Of a stretch of 64,000 nucleotides of DNA, positions 51,260 to 63,490 are shown in pieces. Position 1 is the stretch's first letter. Each line of letters begins with the position of its first letter. Both the position numbers and the translations under genes were made by a program. The DNA is from Azadirachta indica (Eukaryota; Streptophyta; Magnoliopsida; Sapindales; Meliaceae), in assembly GCA_022749755.1 (NCBI GenBank), contig CM040443.1:9645744-9709743 (forward strand), in the 5' to 3' direction. The notes beneath the pieces are model-generated. The model made no database searches, was not told the DNA's origin, and saw nothing but the letters and a program-made list of their open reading frames with translations.

Positions 51260-53131
51260 CTAACCACTACTCCCATCAGCAGTGGTCCAAGTCAAATCAT
51301 TATCGAAAATCCAATGACAAACTCCGATCCGACCCGGACCCAAGAATGCTCCATGAGTTGAGCTCCAAGCAGACGTATCCAAGTGACAGATGGCAACACC
51401 GTAATTGATCTTTTCCTCAGTTTTGGGATCCAATTTATCGGCTTCATAAACCCGCACTTCTGGAACCGAGTGGCAGTAGTACAGTAAATAAGGGTACAAG
51501 CTTTGATGACAAGATACAGATTCGGTGACTTTACCACCGTTGATTCCCTTGACTGAACCGATCATGATGTTTTGCTTAGACCCTTGGGCGTTATCAGTTG
51601 TACGGAGAGCCACGTTGTTTCCAAGTACTGATGTTGCAAAGTCAGTCATGTCCTCCGCTGAGCCGACACAAATCCGCTTGGTCTCCTGCTGGGAGCCCGC
51701 TCACACTCCCTCAAAGCATCTTTTATTATACCATTCATTGTTGAATTATCACTTGCATGCAGTATTTGTTTGATTTCATTTGCTTTAGAGCTTGAAAATG
51801 GTAACTTGGAAACAATAGACCGGGGCAAAAACGACCTTTTAGGCATTTTACCTCTAATGTCAGGCATTGGCATTACATTTCCCTTCTTCAGCATCGATTC
51901 GCGGAAGAATTTTTGCCCGGCTCCACCACCCATTTATTTACCAAATTGCCACTAAGTTCGCAATGTAGGCAGATTTCACGTTAGCTTACCGAGTAGAAGT
52001 TACTCCGTTTTTGGCATAACTTTTGAATTCGCGATCTGATTTGTCAACTTTGAGACCAATCTGGTGTCCCTCGGCGTTCTGTCCGTATTTAGAAAATTTA
52101 TTATCTCCGGCTGTGGCCCCGTAATTGACAAAATTAACCGTTGCAGCCTTTTAATCCTTCGCGTAAGAATTAAATTCGTCACTGCCCGCATTGGGTTTCA
52201 AATTGTAACCAATGAAAGTCTCATCAGCAGCATGCTCGCCATCTCCGGAGCTCTTGAAATGCTCCTTCGGGAAATTTTCACCAGTACCATAAGACTTGAA
52301 CTTATCATCTGCAGCAACAGCTCTCTCGCCATAGGACGCAAAGTTGCTTTGTATCCCAATTGAATTTTGGGCATAAGCCACAAACTCATTATGTTCTCCG
52401 ATGCCCTTTTTCCCGTAACTTGAAAACATTTCGGGCTCCCGGTTAGCGTTCTCAGCGTAAGAGGTGAATGACTGCGCCCTACCTTGACCGTCCTTTCAGT
52501 ATGTAGTGAAACGGAGATTCTCACCGTTGATATGTTCGTGGTAATTCTTGAAATCACCAGCTACGCAAGTGGCGCCGGTTCCGTAGGTGTTGAACCTCTG
52601 GTCAACAGAGCTGCCGTCCAATGAGTAAGTGGAAAATTTATCTTCGTGAAAAGTTGAGTCACGGCTGTAGTTCTTGCATGAGTCAACTCCACCCTGTTAA
52701 GGCTCGGCGATAGATCAGGGAAACGGAAGAGTTTGGCTAAGGAGCAAAAAGAGGGTAGGACTGTAGAGATGGTTCCCTGAGCAGCATGTTTGGCGAAATT
52801 CGCGGAATCTACAGCGTTTAATGGGGATGCTTTTGAGAGGAGAAAGGAAGATTTTGGTAAATTGTTGTGGATGGTTTTATCCCAGTATCGGCTCAGGTAG
52901 GCTTTTGGCGTGAACGGATTTTCTTAGGCGTTCAAGACGGGGCCGCCCGCAACGTCAACTGCGTAATCAAGCTGCATGCCAAAACAAAATTAAAAAAATA
53001 AAATAAAATAAATAACAAAATGGAAGATAAACAAAGATTTAAAGTAAGAAAACACAATTTTTGCTTACACTGATAAATGAAAGCAAGAGCAGAAAGAAGA
53101 GAGAGCCCATGCACTTTAGCTGTTTGTGCAT
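51260..53131 (-). pseudogene. Polygalacturonase beta-subunit (BURP) copy C, heavily degraded
   Basis: Exon 1 (53069-53131, signal peptide MHKQLKCMGSLFFLLLLSFIS) and its GTAAGC donor survive. Exon 2 (from 52971 down) is dead. The Lys codon at 52924-52926 has become TAA about 15 codons in. About 75 bp are missing near 52695, where the start of the FxxY region joins the sequence for LSPSLxK. Further frameshifts and stops follow through the FxxY region, and a 12-bp in-frame deletion removes four residues between the last two CH motifs. The BURP end itself (SVSCHQSLYPYLLYYCH) is still readable. The body resembles copy B, the 3' end and 3' flank resemble copy D. Confidence 0.93.
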
Positions 53132-53195
53132 TTCCTTCTTTTAAACAGTGCAAGGATATTTGTCGGCTGACCAATTGCAGGGCCGAGTACGTACA

Positions 53196-53197
<2 letters not shown>

Positions 53198-53229
<32 letters not shown>
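53198..53229. repeat. (TA)16 microsatellite at the TATA-box position of copy C
   Basis: A pure TA run lies 67-98 bp upstream of the ATG of pseudogene C, where genes B and D have single TATA boxes. It looks like a TATA box that expanded into a microsatellite. Confidence 0.8.
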
Positions 53230-53233
<4 letters not shown>

Positions 53234-55418
53234 GATACATAGTTCACTGGATAGATGAGTGTACGAGATCCAGATTTTGACGCTATGATCGAAGTCTCTA
53301 GATTCTCACATTTTGCTATATTATTTTATTTTATTTTCGAGAAATTCTGTGTGTCCACGTGATCAGCCAGCTGCTAAATTACGATGATCGAGAGATGAAG
53401 GACTGTGTATACCATACCTTCTATAAAAAGTCACTCACAAAATATGTAGTCAAATAAAAATAATTCCACTTGTAAATAATAATTAGGAAAAATGTCAAAT
53501 TAATCGATGCAAAATCATCTAATTTTACTGGAAAAGCCAAAAGAAGAAATGTTACCTGTCAGGTGCACATCCTATATATTTGCATACTAAAAAATTCCAC
53601 TTGCAATTTTATAATTAATAAAATATTAAATTTATCCATGCAAAACTTATTGTGCCACCTAGCGCTTCTCGATCATCCATCTAAAAGGAAATATTAATAA
53701 TCTCTCGGTGCAAGTGCTCTTTCCATTCTAAAAATTATTTTGTTGTAGCTGCCGGAATTTAATTCCCACATAAATGTGGATAAAAATCAACATAAATATT
53801 TCACAAATTGTAATTAGATATCCGAGGTGTGCCATTGACTACGTAGATTTTCAACAAACATTTAGCTTATAATGTTAGCTTCTAATATTCGTAATTCAAA
53901 AAAGTTATATTTTACTTTTTAGTCAAAATAATTGTTCAATAAATTTTAAATTTAATTTTTTACACAATAAAATCCTAAGCATTTTAAAAATATAAAATTG
54001 TCAACTCATTTTAAAAAACAACTTATAAATTTTTTAAATTTAAAATGTTATATAAACTAACTAATAATTATGATAGTTCAAAAATATGCAATAAAATTTT
54101 TTATTTATTAAAAAATTACTATAATTTTGCTATTTGATAGTAGTCAACTAAAAAAAATTGTTTTAAACTCTTAACTAAGAGTAAATCTAATAATAATGAC
54201 AAGTAATTTTTTTATAATATATTGACAATAAAATATATATTATATATTTACAATAAAATATTAATTATGTATCATAAATTAAATAAAATAGAGAAAAAAT
54301 AAATATTAATTTATTCGTAAAATATAAATTTGTTTTGTAATATATTTATAATACTATATTTATGATTATATGTAATTAAAATATAATTATTATATTATTA
54401 ATGTGTTGTAAAATAGTATTTTATTTAAAGGGGAAATTAATGTATGCTAAATAAATATATTTTATTGGTATCAATTTTTTAAATATAATAATTATTTTTG
54501 TTAAATAAGTATTATTGTATAAGTGTTATTTTTAATAAATTCTGATTTATTGGGGTACATTTGAAATAATTCAATCAATCATAGTTTAATAACTTGTAAG
54601 TTCCTTTTCCTTTCTTTTATAACATATTTTTATCTTCTTTCTACACCAACAAATATGATTTGCACACCCAAATTTTTTGTTTAAGTTTTGATAATTAAGC
54701 AGAACATCAATAATTTAATCATATTCATAAGCTAATAATCCAGAAAATATGGTAGATTTAATATTTATGAAATCAATGAAGTGGTTTAGGAACAATGAAA
54801 TTGAAAAGTACGTAGAGCATAACTTTATATGTACTTCTTGTTAGACAGGATAGTCAGGCTATAAATATTTTTCTTTTTTAAAAAAAAAAAAAAGGAAAAG
54901 AAAAGTAAGCATTCTATCCTAATGTTAAAGGTATGTATTAATTTCACAAAATCAACAAAAGAGGAAAGACTTAAATGATTGTAAAGGAAAACAAAGAAAA
55001 AGAAAAGAACAAAACTCTCCTTTTCAAGAACGTAAAAACAATAAAAAGAAAAAATCTGAATGGGAGTGTTAATTAGTTCTGTTGTAGAAATTTTTCTTTA
55101 GGTCTTTGAAAGAGTGCATGGTGATTGAAATTTATAAGAACTACTGGGACTAATTAATCTAATGATGGAATTAATTAATTAATTAATGTAATAATATAAG
55201 CCATTCAAGACCAAAAACTATGCTATTAATGGCTAATAATATTTATCATCCATTATTCAAAAAATTTAACAATTTTATTTGAATGTAACTGTAACTTGAA
55301 ATACACACAATAGAGATCCAAATTAAATCTAGTCTTAATTAATTTAGGGTTTAGCACAGAAACAACGTGAGTTGGAGCTAGCAAATATGACTTAGCCAGA
55401 TAACCAAATGGCTAACCA
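53230..55418. other. Spacer between BURP copies C and D
   Basis: No gene. The proximal part (53328-53375) is the upstream block shared with copy B and contains a CACGTG G-box where B reads CACGTC. The central part (53900-54550) is very AT-rich low-complexity sequence. Blocks at 54715-55410 match the DNA downstream of copy C. Confidence 0.6.
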
Positions 55419-57413
55419 CTACGACCGATCAGCGATGGTCCAGGTCAAATCATTCTCGAAAATCCAATGACAAACTTCAATCCGACCCGGGCCCGAACCC
55501 AAAGCTAAGAATGCTCCGTGCGTTGGGCTCCAAGCTGAAGTATCCAAGTGGCAGATGGCAACACCATGATTGATCTTAGCCTTGGTTTTGGAATCCAATA
55601 TATCAGCTTCATAAACCCGGACCTTTGGAACCGAGTGGCAGTAGTATAGCAAATAAGGGTACAAGCTTTGGTGACAAGAAACAGATTTGGTTACTTTACC
55701 ACCGTTGATTCCCTTGATTGATCCGATCAAGATGTTTTGCTTTGAACCTTTGACGTTTTCGGTTGTACGGAGAGCCACGTTGTTTCCAAGGACTGACGTG
55801 GCAAATTCAATCATATCCTCTGCTGAACCAACGCAGCGTTTGGTCTCGCCCATGCTGGGAGCCCGCTCACACTCGCTCAACGCATCCTTAATTATACGCT
55901 CCATTGTGGAATTTTCACTTGCATGAAATATTACTTTCACTTCATTTACTTTGGAGCTCGTAAATGGTAATTTCGAAATGACGGTTCGGGGCAAAAACGA
56001 CCTTTTAGGCATCTTATCAGCGATGTCAGCCATTGGCATCACAATTCCCTTCTTCAGCATCGATTCGCGGAAGAACTTGCCCGGCTCTACCACCCATTTA
56101 TTTACCAAATTGCCACTAGTTTTCGCGGATGAGCTATTTTTACTGTAACTGGCAAAAGTTACACCATTTTTGGCATAGTCTTTGAAAGAGCGATCAGGTC
56201 CGTAAGTGTTGAACCCAATTTTTTGTCCGTCCGCACTCTCTCCGTATCCCGAAAACTGATGCGTAACTCCGTTGGCACCATCTGAGTAAGTAGTGAAGGT
56301 AACCTTCTCCGAGTTGGAATTCTCAGCGTAAGACTTGAAGGTATCGCCACCCACGTTAGAATCAGAATTGTAACTAGTAAAGCTCTCAACACCAGAATTG
56401 TCGCCATCTCCATAGCTCCTGAAATTCTCCTGTGGATTATTACCCTGTGTCCCATAAGACTTGAATGTATTGTCTGCGACATTACCTGACTCTCCATAGG
56501 CTGCAAAGTCGCTCTCTACCACATTTGTGTCTTTTCCATAAGTCACAAACTCACTGGGTTCCCCGTTCCCTTTTTTCCCGTAACTCGTGAAAGACTGGGA
56601 CCCTGAATTGGTTTGCTCGTTGTAAGTGGTGAACGATTGAACCCTAGCGTTGCCGTCGTCTGAGTATGAAATGAACCTGAGATTTGGGACGTTGACATTT
56701 GGATTGTAATTCTTGAAATCACCAGTGCCACCAGTTGCGCCGGTTCCGTATGAGTTGAAGGTCTGGTCCACAACGTTGCTCCCAGAGGCGTAAGTAGAAA
56801 ATCTATCGTCGTGACCCCCTGAGTCACGGCTGTATCGACGGAACGAGTCCACTATAACATTGTCATTGTTTGAGTAGCTCTTGAACGAGTTAACTCCCCC
56901 GGGCCCACCTGTACCGTAATTGGTGAAGTTCTTATTTAGGTAAGTTGCAAAGTTTGAGTCTGCGCCGTGTTTCTCCAGACTGGGCTGTAAATCGGGGAAG
57001 CAGAAGAGTTTGGCGGACGAGCAGAATGAGGGGAGGACCGCAGAGAGGGTTTTCTGCGCGGCTAGTTTGGCATAATTTGCCGAGTCAACAGCGTTCAATG
57101 GGGACGCCTTTGAGAGAAGAAAGGCAGATTTTGGTAAATTGTTTTGGATGGTTTTGTCCCAGTATCGCATCAGGTAAGCTTTCGGTGTAAATGGATTTTC
57201 TTTAGCTTCCAAGTCGCCGGATATCTCACCGGCACCCGCCATCTTAACCTGCATTTTCAGATGAAATATATTTAGATATATAGTCGCACAATTTGAAAGA
57301 TAATCGTAAGAGTTAGAAAGCATAAACGAAGATGATCAATTGCTTACAGTTGCAGCGAGAAATGATAGCAAAAACAGGAATGAAAAAGAGAGGTGATAGC
57401 CCATTGGCTGCAT
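55419..57413 (-). CDS. Polygalacturonase non-catalytic beta subunit (BURP), gene D
   Basis: Two exons (57348-57413, 55419-57248) encode 631 residues. Exon 1 is a signal peptide (MQPMGYHLSFSFLFLLSFLA) with donor ACT/GTAAGC. Exon 2 starts after AAATGCAG with VKMAGAGEISGDLEAKENP. The N-terminal block (YLMRYWDKTIQNNLPKSAF), about 20 FxxY repeats (FTNYG, FKSYS, FVTYG and so on) and a full BURP domain follow. The motif is CHQSLYPYLLYYCH, then CH after 27 residues and CH after 25, the canonical arrangement. Length and motifs are those of a working secreted cell-wall protein that acts with polygalacturonase during pectin remodelling. Intron length is 99 bp. No lesion is visible, so with gene A it is one of two apparently intact members of the array. 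Confidence 0.96.
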
Positions 57414-57483
57414 TTTTATTTCTTGGAAGACAGAGGAAGAAGAATGTTTGCGAGTTGGTTAATTGGTTTGTTGGTCGTAGGCT

Positions 57484-57491
57484 GTATATAA
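57484..57491 (-). promoter_or_regulatory. Candidate TATA box of BURP gene D
   Basis: CTTTATATAC on the minus strand lies about 75 bp upstream of the ATG, like the TATA box of copy B. Confidence 0.5.
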
Positions 57492-58127
57492 AGAGCTTGG
57501 CATCGAGACTAAGGGTTCTGGTTAATTTATTCAAAGTTAAAGAGGAAATTATATAATTCATACTGACGCCTATCATATCTAATTATAAATCAAAAACTCC
57601 ATACGAATAAAGTGATCGACTTAATATGGTAAAGCTAGCTAATTTAATTAAGTAATTAGAAGATAAAACTTAGACAATAAAAAGAAAGTGATTAATTTAT
57701 ATTTTCATTCCCAAAAAATTTAAAAAGTAATTATAATTAATCAATTAATAAAAAGAAATCATAAACGCAAATCATTCAAACTGGTCCCACGCCACCAAAC
57801 AAGCGCTTCACTTGTGTTAAATTTTTTGTTTAATTAATTATAATAATAAGAAAAATAAAGTTAAAGGAAGAGTTGTTATTACTATTGACTAGTTGAAAGA
57901 AAAAAAATTAGTTAAATTGAATAACTTCTAAGTTGTTGACGATACTTTACGAAGAGAACTAGTTTAATTTGCGTTAGTGAATGAAAACACTATACAATTG
58001 ATTGACGTATTGCCGCCGACAATTGATTAGGATTAAAAAAATGTGTATAATTAATAATACATTCAAAATTAAAGTCGTGTGTCATGAATATGCAAAAATG
58101 ATCTGATTCGGGCTAGTGATCTAGCAC

Positions 58128-58128
<1 letters not shown>

Positions 58129-58181
<53 letters not shown>

Positions 58182-58182
58182 C
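58129..58182. repeat. (TA)n(CA)n compound microsatellite
   Basis: A TA run passes directly into eleven or so CA units. It is a simple repeat with no other sign of function. Confidence 0.95.
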
Positions 58183-58980
58183 ATTGCCACTATTGCTGAT
58201 CATACAATGAAACAAGAGTTTTCAATTAATGAAATATGTACATACTGACCCAAAACCCACTCATTTGGTGCTAATCTGGTTCTCTTAAATTAAGTCACTA
58301 TAGAATAATGGCAATAATAGAAATAGAAATTTAAGTGCCGGAACATATATATATATATTTCATTTTAATCAATGCAAAAAAAAATTAACATATATCATTA
58401 AAATTCCCAAGTAGAGCCTGAAGAACATGATACAATCCTATAGTAATATGCTTATTCATATTGGAAAACATTAACCATAAAAAAGGAAAGTTTTCAGAAA
58501 CATTTTTATATATTGCATCTATATATCAATGTGAAAGTTACGTGATCCCAATCAATAAAATGTGATAATAATGCCTATTTTGATGGTCTTGGCTTGATCA
58601 AATTAATGCTTTCTCAACTACTCGTACATAACACAGCTTTGTATGTGTGTGTGTATATTGACTTACATATTAATTAATTAGCTCTCGTAACTTTATCTGT
58701 ATCCATGATAGCTTCACTTATATTAGCTAGTTAGTTAATTGCTCTAGAATATTTAACTTAATTAGGGACGAAGGATGGACAGATTTAATATGTCTGCGGT
58801 GGAGAACATGCTTTTGTTTCTTATTTACCGGTAATATTTGTTTTCAATAACTAACAATAACCTTTTTCTGCCTACTTCAATGTAAAGAAAATGCTCAGTT
58901 CAATAACTTTATTAGGAAGCCTAGCCAGTTCCCTTTAATGATTGTAATTATTAACACAATTGTACAACCATGCACATGTG

Positions 58981-59011
<31 letters not shown>

Positions 59012-62000
59012 GAACATTAATTAGGTAAATTGCATTGACATCCAGTGACCATATTCAATACATACGTATATGAGAACACAATTATTTGATAACACCCCAC
59101 CTTTTTTTTCTCTATATTTGTATTTATTTTTACTTTTCTTAAGTCTTTCTCTTGTGCAGCCTCATCAATTCTTAATGTTCTTTTAATAGGACTATCGTAC
59201 AAGGGAACTTGCTAAATGATATTGGAGAATGCATAAATGTACATCTTTTATTATTATTTTTTCTTTTTTTTTTTTGAATTTTTTGATAGCGTGATATGTC
59301 GGTCAATTCCTTTCTCTAGCCAAATTCTTTAAATTACGACAAAAATCAATTGATAATATGTGCAGCTTCTTTCTTTCTATAACTATGATTCCATATATAG
59401 TGTTGCATCAATTAATTTATATCTTGGATGGACGTTAATTAATTTGCTTCACGCCAGAAAACAAGAAAATTATAGCGAAATTGAGAAGAGGAAAAAGAAA
59501 ATGTTGGGTCTACAAATGGCACGTAGCCTATATGATTGTTAGTCACGAATAGACGTTGTAGTGCACATGGTTAGTCCAAAAGTACTTACAAGAAAATAAA
59601 GAAATCTCTCCAATCCAATGGCGACTGTTCTGTGCGTTTGTGGCGTGCAGAATTACAGGGATATAAATGAATAAATAACCCAAAAGGCAGTACACTACGG
59701 CTGAATCAGTCCAAATTAGAGTGTTCTCTCGATCGGAATACGGCAACTTGTGTGGGGGTATAACTTTCAATTTTTCCCGCGTTTTCTATATGTCTTTCAA
59801 CATGAAATCTCCGCTTTCTCTTTTATTATTGGAAAGAGATAGACAAAGATCTCAAATCGGATTAATTTCTTGCGATTGATAATCAAAGATTGATATATAT
59901 GGATCATTCAAAATTTCAAGGTCGAGTTCACATCAGGAAAGAAAACAGTGATTTTAGAATTAGATTCCAGTTGATCTCCGAAATCATCACATGCATACAT
60001 GCCTTCATTAGTTGTGATCAATATGATACATGGACATATATAGCCATTTTATAAACTCTTTCTTGCTCTCACTCTCAGTTGCGATCCCCAACAACTCTAA
60101 TAAATAAAAAGAGAATATGATTCTTGTTTTTAGATATACATTGAACATATAATTGCATAGATAGAGAATCATATCTTACATGCTTTGTCCATTGATGGTG
60201 TGCTTGCCTTGTTTAAAGGCAATATTCGACAGCATTTCATATCTGTAAACCATGTGAGGAAAACAAAGAAGTAAACTATACACCAACTTATGTATTCATA
60301 AGTAATTTTGGGTCAGGGCCAGGCCCTCAAAAAGATACTTTTTGTTTTGATAAGATCAAAAGCAGAACACTTATTTTTTTAGACTCAGTGGAAACTAATT
60401 ATATTCAACTCTGATCATTCCCAGAATTTGTCTGCCATTTTATTTCTGTAAAAAAGATGCAACTTGTTTGACTCCCACCAACTCCAAGAATCACCAGTTT
60501 CAAAAATACATTATTTCACTAGAGAAGAGATTTGCATATAGAAAATATATTAAACAAAGTAAATATATCAGCATCAGGCTCTCTTTCGAGAACACACCGT
60601 CCCAGCACAGCTCATAACTACATCTTACCTTCATTATATATCATGTTTATGTAGTGCTAAATCATATTAAATATAAGGAACAGCTTACTTCCTGACATTT
60701 TCCTATGGTCATTGACTGGGATTTTTTGATGATAAACCTATATTAAATACTGCAATTTGCAAAATTTGGTAGGTTAGGTTTGATAATATGTCTCTTCTCA
60801 GAATAAGAATCTGGATATTGTATGTATGGATGACCTTTTAGAGATAAACAAATTTAGATGCATCCATTTTCTTGTATAAACATGCGCTAGCTATATATCT
60901 AGTTGTCTCAAAGTGAACAATGTTTTCTTGTCAAAGTTTCTATTACCGTCTTAAGTTCATGTTCTTCCACATGTATTAACATCTTTTTTCAGAAAAGACA
61001 AGTCATTATGTATAAACTTTTAAGTGAGATTTATAGTTCAATTTAGAAAGATTCTACCTACTCCATGAGTTTTTCCCTCGTAATAATAATAATAATAATC
61101 ATCGTATGTTATTATTGTGTATTATTATTTGCTAGCTGCAGAAATATCTCAGTGAGGTATTGTCGGTTTTGAAAGAAAAGGCATGAGAGTGGGTGGGCAG
61201 CCCACCCTTTACAGCACTCTGAATTTCTTTTGCTTCTTCCAAGTTGGCTATGTTAAAGTAATAAAGAAGATAATCTAGTTTCAGATGATGGAAACAATTA
61301 AAAGCACAACCATGAAATCAGAAATTCGTCATTATCTATGAACCTTGGATTATAAAAAAGTATTATATTTTATGTTACTGACTATACCAATAAAGCAGAT
61401 TATTATTGGCTCTTTTTAACAATATAAGATCTGATTTATCTTATGATCAGTACTTCCGAAGTCTTACAATTCTGTGAAAACTGATCAACATAACATTGAT
61501 TTTCTATTAAGAAATAAAAAATTAACATGCACGTACGGATGATGATATCATGGTGACGATGAAAGGACGACCAAAGTAGATATTCATATAGCCAAAGCTT
61601 TTTATATATTATGCTATATATATATATATATATATATATGGATTTCAATCTTTACAGAAAGGATTTGAAATGACTGAAAGAGTGGTGTATTGGTAGGTTT
61701 CTACGTATCTTTACACTAATTATTTCTTTTCCTTTTCCTTTTTCTCTTACTTTTAATCCACAAAGTGCAGTGGTCTCCAATTGAAAGCGCCGATTGTGTT
61801 CATGAATTTATAAAGAAAAACAATGACTACTCCAGGGAATATTAATTTATCATCAATTTATAAACGTGTAAGAAGGGGGTTATATCCGCGTTCAATAAAA
61901 TATATTTATATATATATATATATGTTATATTATGAAAACTTTAGCTCATTGGGTGCTGCAAAAGCAAATCCTTGCAATGAAGAATATGTTTGAAATTATT

Positions 62001-62576
62001 AAAATGCTAAATTTCTACTTTATATATAGTTACTGTAAAATAAAGCATTAAATATTAATTGATAAAAGTAAAAGTGAGTATTTTTGAAAATGCAAATTAA
62101 AGAGATTTCTAAATCTTCTCCTTTGAAAATCAATTGGAATGCAATCTTCTATCAAAGCTAGTAAAAAGGAGTTATCGATAAATTAAAATATAATAGAGAA
62201 TGGGAAGATAGGTGTTAAAGAACTATTTTTGCACCAGATAATTGATTAATGATATGCTGACTCTCTCTGCTATATGAATAATTAATTCTAATTTGCAAAG
62301 GTGAATGGTTGCTGCAATATCTATAATTTAATTTTATCAGCAAAGAATTCGAGTATTTCATCGACAATATAAGTAATTTATCTGTGTTTTCAGAGGCCCA
62401 CACTTTCTATGATTCAAGTTTAAGTTATTTCATAAACAAGATGCCCACCCATGATAATTAATTAATATAATAAACCTTCCTGGATGAAGCTGCAGAAGGG
62501 ATTAATTAATACTAGTTTAAAAGAAATCCCTTTGTTATGCAAGAGATAATGGTCATAGGACTATGGATGACTAGTA

Positions 62577-62615
62577 GTGTGTGTGTGTGTGTGTGTGTGT
62601 ATACATACACACACA
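62577..62615. repeat. (GT)n followed by ACAC-rich arm
   Basis: Twelve GT units are followed by ATACATACACACACAA, so the tract can fold back on itself. It is a simple repeat. Confidence 0.9.
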
Positions 62616-63264
62616 ATTAAGTAGTGGGTAGCCGGGAACTCGAGCATTCATTTCATTGACACTTACCCAATCCTGGTGGGTTTTAAAAGGCCCACAAAAA
62701 TGCAATCATGTCAAGTCTTAAGAGAAGTGATCCACTCCGTTACCATGAACATGGACAAAAAGCAAGTAAGCAACAAGAGCACTCAGGGTAGTGTACAGCA
62801 AGTGCAATAATTCAGGCAATGGACTCCAGGTATACACCAACTGCAATAAAAAGAATTTATAGTTAATCTGAGCTCCTACGATGGATAATATTGCCGACAT
62901 TTGTTTTGATAATTTATTCGTTTATATTAGCAAAACTTTTAACTATTTAACTGGGAACCAAATTTAACATTCGTCAATTTAATCAGTGAAAAGCATATCT
63001 CCTGACTCCTGAGCATTGCGTGAACGGCCTATTCGAGGACAACAAGAGAGCAGGAAAAGGAGTAGCTTTTTCAGAAGAATTCAGTAGATCACAAAGGACA
63101 ACCGCTTGAAAACAAAATGTGTAGATATCAAGCATGTATATATAGATAAAATTCGTTAGGTTGATTTGAAATCACCGTGTCCTCTTGTTGATATATGTAT
63201 TATTATATATACAAACATCACATGCCCAATCATAGACTGTCGTTTTAAGATGATTGCATAATCA

Positions 63265-63490
63265 ATTCCTTACAAGCATTACCTACTATGCACACATTCA
63301 TATGACGTCAGACGATCGTAATACAGAATAACTCTTGTTTTGTTTGTTCTTCCTTTATTGTCTTGATCGATGCCATAATATTTTGCGTGGCCAGTCAGTC
63401 ATGTGAGTGGTCCTTGCAGTGTAGTGTTTGGAAGGGCAAGGATGATGATAATGGAAGGAGCCAGAATCCCACTTGTAGAAAAACAAAGAT
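63265..63490. repeat. Upstream block shared with 45090-45400
   Basis: The collinear shared pieces are CTTACAAGCATT, CATATGACGTCA (perfect TGACGTCA at 63303-63310), GATCGAT, GAGTGGTCCT, GGAGCCA and ATCCCACTT. It lies far upstream of gene D, as its partner lies upstream of the BURP relic. This suggests that both are remains of the same ancestral upstream region. Confidence 0.6.

Larger units (their letters stand above)
57492..63264. other. Long gene-poor spacer upstream of gene D
   Basis: No gene I can support. Several microsatellites occur (58129-58182 (TA)n(CA)n; 61613-61640 (TA)n; 62577-62615 (GT)n then ACACAC). The piece 60425-60480 matches 44400-44450. A minus-strand frame at 62718-62840, behind a good acceptor (TTTATTGCAG), encodes LVYTWSPLPELLHLLYTTLS and ends FSLLFVHVHG-like. 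It could be a last exon of an unrecognised transcript but has no known relatives. Confidence 0.5.

Noticed and set aside
61191..61207. GGGTGGGC-A-GCCCACCC short palindrome
   Set aside because: The arms are only 8 bp. The surrounding sequence forms no extended stem and contains no mature microRNA I recognise.
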